Shown: positions 6,344 to 7,984 of the stretch, one piece after another | Layout of the letters: each line of letters opens with the position of its first letter | Numbering within the stretch: position 1 is the stretch's first letter | Source: JAFGKM01 sp964408175 | GTDB lineage: Bacteria; Ratteibacteria; UBA8468; B48-G9; JAFGKM01 | Assembly (NCBI GenBank): GCA_964408175.1 | Contig: CAYOYL010000084.1 | Coordinates: 1-7,984, forward strand | Direction of reading: 5' to 3' | DNA length: 7,984 nucleotides | Made by a program: the position numbers and the translations under genes | Notes under the pieces: generated by a model | Told to the model about the DNA's origin: nothing | Databases searched by the model: none | What the model saw: only the letters and a program-made list of their open reading frames with translations

Positions 6344-7756
6344 TTATCTTTGCATCCCCGTCTCCGCTCCCATCCTGATAAGTACTTTCTGAACATCAGA
6401 TGCCTGTACCTCTCTCGGGGTAATACCTTTACCTGCGGCAATTGCGGCACCTATACCTGCCGCCTGCCCCAACTGCATACAATTGACCATTACCCTGACC
6501 GCACCCATCGCCTCATGGGTCATTGATGAACACCTGCCGGCCACCATCAGGTTGTCCATATTACGTGGCAGCAACATGGAATACGGCATCTGATAGTACT
6601 GCACGTCGCTTTTCTTTCCGTCATGTGTCCACATCCCGGCCTTTACATTTCCCCGTTCATCATAGATATGCATTGTCCCGTCCAGATTCTTAAAGACTAT
6701 TCCGCCGCCCGAAGAGTTATGGATGTCCACAGGATAGGTACCTCTGGCAATGACATCCGGGAAACTGCGTCCGGTAAGCAGGTCTTCCTCGGTAAGCACG
6801 TAATCCCCGATGAACCGCCTGGTTTCTCTCGGACCCGCCTCGTCAGCAACATCAACAATGTAAGCGTTCTCGAAACCCGGCAGGTCTTTTCTAAGCGTTT
6901 TGACAACCCATCCTATCTGCCTGCGGCCCTCAACCTCTGCCTGAGACAACTGAAATGCATCGGTACAATCGGTATTCACCATCCGCGCGGCTGCAATGAG
7001 CATATCGCTGGTTCTCCTGTGTACATCCCATACCCCCCACACGGATGCCGGATACAACAACCCATTATAATCCATCTTTTTATTCTTCAGTGCCGCCGGC
7101 AGAGATGTCTGTCCTTCCGCACCGTAACGTAGATTGCCCAGCCTTACGCACAGTCCGGGCGGCTGCATCTTTCCCTGCCTGTTGCCTTTTTCGTATTCCG
7201 CCCCTGCATGCCAGCCGACGTCCCCGTCGCCCGTGCAGTCAACAAAAATCTTCCCTTTTACAGCACTCCTGCCTGATTTGTTCTCTATGATAACCGCTTT
7301 TATAGAACCTTCTCTTTCTTTTATCACTCCTGACACATAAGAATGGAAAAGCAGTCTGACACCGTTTTCAATCGCAATTTCATCAAAGACAAATTTTGCC
7401 TCTTCTGTAGAAAAAAAGATGTTTCCCTTTTTCCCGTTTGTGCTGTCATAATAAAGCGCTTTTCTTGCATCCAGTTTATATAAAATGTCGTCTATGAGGC
7501 CCCCGATAATCTTTTCTTTCTTATTGATGGAATAGAGTGAATGCCATATGCAGACAAGGCTTGCGGTAGCGACTCCGCCGAGGTATCCGTTCTTTTCGAC
7601 AAGAAGCACGGATGCTCCCTGTTTTGCAGCCGCGGCAGCCGCACATATCCCTGCGGGGCCGCCCCCGAGCACCACAACATCAGCCTGCGCCGCGACGGGC
7701 AATTTCCTGGCAGGTTCGCTAATAAATTCTCCGTCAATTCTTCTTAAAGAAGACAT
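6344..7756 (-). CDS. FAD-dependent oxidoreductase (FAD_oxidored, PF12831-like)
   Basis: A 470-residue flavoprotein, full length. A Rossmann ADP-binding motif lies near the N-terminus: GGGPAG at 31-36, with Glu54 at the end of the second strand (VEKNGYLGG, 53-61) to bind the adenosine ribose. VDCTGDGD at 172-179 is the typical second FAD motif. The C-terminal FAD signature NLMVAGRCSS is at 402-411, followed by a Gly/Ala-rich helix. The first 25 residues are not a signal peptide, so the protein is predicted to be cytoplasmic. Members of this family are common near glycoside hydrolases in Planctomycetes, Verrucomicrobia and Lentisphaerae, but their substrates are mostly unknown; names such as 'xanthan lyase' in databases are unreliable. 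The gene is convergent to the NagB/PIG-L gene with a 98-base gap and is transcribed from its own leader. ATG 7756 is supported by GGGGGT eight bases upstream. Confidence 0.9.
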   Translation of the reverse strand: MSSLRRIDGEFISEPARKLPVAAQADVVVLGGGPAGICAAAAAAKQGASVLLVEKNGYLGGVATASLVCIWHSLYSINKKEKIIGGLIDDILYKLDARKALYYDSTNGKKGNIFFSTEEAKFVFDEIAIENGVRLLFHSYVSGVIKEREGSIKAVIIENKSGRSAVKGKIFVDCTGDGDVGWHAGAEYEKGNRQGKMQPPGLCVRLGNLRYGAEGQTSLPAALKNKKMDYNGLLYPASVWGVWDVHRRTSDMLIAAARMVNTDCTDAFQLSQAEVEGRRQIGWVVKTLRKDLPGFENAYIVDVADEAGPRETRRFIGDYVLTEEDLLTGRSFPDVIARGTYPVDIHNSSGGGIVFKNLDGTMHIYDERGNVKAGMWTHDGKKSDVQYYQMPYSMLLPRNMDNLMVAGRCSSMTHEAMGAVRVMVNCMQLGQAAGIGAAIAAGKGITPREVQASDVQKVLIRMGAETGMQR

Positions 7757-7764
7757 TTTTTCTT

Positions 7765-7770
7765 ACCCCC
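7765..7770 (-). promoter_or_regulatory. Ribosome binding site of the FAD oxidoreductase gene
   Basis: GGGGGT on the minus strand, separated by eight bases (AAGAAAAA) from the ATG at 7756. Spacing is good although the match to GGAGG is partial. Confidence 0.5.
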
Positions 7771-7788
7771 TGTATCCCTCCATAATTT

Positions 7789-7852
7789 CGGGTGCTCCAT
7801 TCTATCACAGAAGAGATTTTTCATAAACACCCGATTATTTTGAGTCTCTTCT
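7789..7852 (-). other. Interleaved inverted repeats, possible pseudoknot in the oxidoreductase leader
   Basis: Read on the minus strand, AGAAGAGA (7852-7845) is complementary to TCTCTTCT (7816-7809), and CGGGTG (7833-7828) to CACCCG (7794-7789). The two pairings interleave, so they form either an H-type pseudoknot (8-bp and 6-bp stems, loops of 11, 11 and 14 bases) or mutually exclusive helices. The element would be transcribed only from the distal promoter. An 8-bp match in such a pyrimidine/purine-biased stretch can arise by chance. Confidence 0.25.
7799..7827 (-). promoter_or_regulatory. Candidate proximal promoter of the FAD oxidoreductase gene
   Basis: On the minus strand TAGAAT (7804-7799) is preceded by TGA, forming an extended -10, with a weak -35 TTTATG (7827-7822) 17 bases upstream. 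Transcription would begin near 7792, giving a leader of about 35 bases. It competes with the upstream TATAAT as the true promoter; both may be used. Confidence 0.35.
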
Positions 7853-7854
7853 CT

Positions 7855-7883
7855 CTGAAATTCCGACATAAGAATTATAGAAT
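7855..7883 (+). promoter_or_regulatory. Candidate rightward promoter of a transcript leaving the window
   Basis: CTGAAA (7855-7860, four of six matches to -35) is followed after 17 bases by TAGAAT (7878-7883, five of six to -10). Transcription would begin near 7890 and read into the structured segment at 7918-7979. It overlaps the TATAAT of the opposite strand, making a face-to-face or divergent promoter pair. Confidence 0.3.
7874..7879 (-). promoter_or_regulatory. Candidate distal -10 (TATAAT) of the FAD oxidoreductase gene
   Basis: A perfect TATAAT on the minus strand. The region 17-18 bases upstream (TTCCTT/TTTCCT) is a poor -35. If active, the transcript would start near 7867 and carry a leader of about 110 bases that includes the interleaved inverted repeats at 7789-7852. 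Confidence 0.3.
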
Positions 7884-7917
7884 GATACGGAGAGGAAAGG
7901 AAAGAGTTGAGGTGCGA

Positions 7918-7979
7918 GTGTGGAAGCACAGAAGTAAGACAAGGCGAAGAGCGGAAGCGTTCTGACCAATAACCTTGCC
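7918..7979 (+). other. Structured RNA segment, unidentified, near the right edge
   Basis: GTGT (7918-7921) pairs with GCAC (7926-7929) around a GGAA tetraloop. Next, CAAGG (7940-7944) pairs with CCTTG (7973-7977), enclosing a six-pair hairpin 7948-7953/7958-7963 with a GAAG loop. Both stems contain G-U pairs only when read on the plus strand, which favours a rightward RNA. No open frame of note is present. It may be the leader of a gene beyond the edge or part of a non-coding RNA. I could not match it to RNase P RNA, tmRNA, SRP RNA, rRNA or a known riboswitch from memory. Confidence 0.25.
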
Positions 7980-7984
7980 CGGAG

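Noticed and set aside
6623..7132. Open frame of 169 codons on the plus strand, antisense to the FAD oxidoreductase gene
   Set aside because: It lies wholly inside a gene with clear FAD motifs on the other strand; its translation is rich in Pro, Cys and His with no recognisable domain, as expected from a shadow frame.
7744..7929. Open frame of 61 codons on the minus strand upstream of the FAD gene
   Set aside because: GTG start without a ribosome binding site, low-complexity composition, and overlap with the FAD gene start; the region is better explained as leader and promoter.
7882..7965. 27-codon basic ORF on the plus strand at the right edge
   Set aside because: It has no good ribosome binding site, it coincides with the paired RNA segments, and its Arg/Lys/Glu richness follows from the purine bias.

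Overview
The window carries five protein-coding genes and little else. Gene density is high. Arg is often AGG/AGA and Ile is often ATA, and I see no rRNA, tRNA, insertion sequence or CRISPR array. The DNA looks like a bacterial chromosome, possibly from an uncultured lineage. Two of the proteins, XseA and the NagB/PIG-L fusion, look most like Bacteroidota-style family members as I remember them. That hints at the FCB/PVC side of the tree but does not fix the taxon.

Layout. Positions 1-1331 (minus strand) hold a two-gene unit: a small GGQ-domain release-factor-like protein, then exonuclease VII large subunit (xseA). They overlap by about 26 bases and xseA runs off the left edge. A divergent promoter region (1332-1504) separates this unit from a rightward pair. 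The pair is a cytoplasmic GH78 alpha-L-rhamnosidase-like enzyme (1505-3844) and a fusion of a NagB-type sugar-phosphate deaminase/isomerase with a PIG-L/LmbE-type N-deacetylase (3900-6245). Facing them is a leftward FAD-dependent oxidoreductase (6344-7756). The last 228 bases are non-coding, with candidate divergent promoters, a possible pseudoknot in the oxidoreductase leader, and the start of a structured, probably rightward transcript cut by the window end.

How the genes fit together. The rhamnosidase and the NagB/PIG-L fusion, both without secretion signals, suggest intracellular processing of imported rhamnose- and N-acetylhexosamine-containing glycans or glycoconjugates. The FAD enzyme may belong to the same carbohydrate locus, but its substrate cannot be read from sequence. 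The release-factor/xseA unit is housekeeping (ribosome rescue and DNA repair) and is probably unrelated.

Most notable signals: a shared TGTTAA(C/A)AT extended -10 element 6-7 bases before the ATG of two genes that lack a Shine-Dalgarno, suggesting leaderless mRNAs; and the NagB domain of the fusion, which has Ile where E. coli NagB has catalytic Glu148. I found no clear, wholly new multi-gene system.
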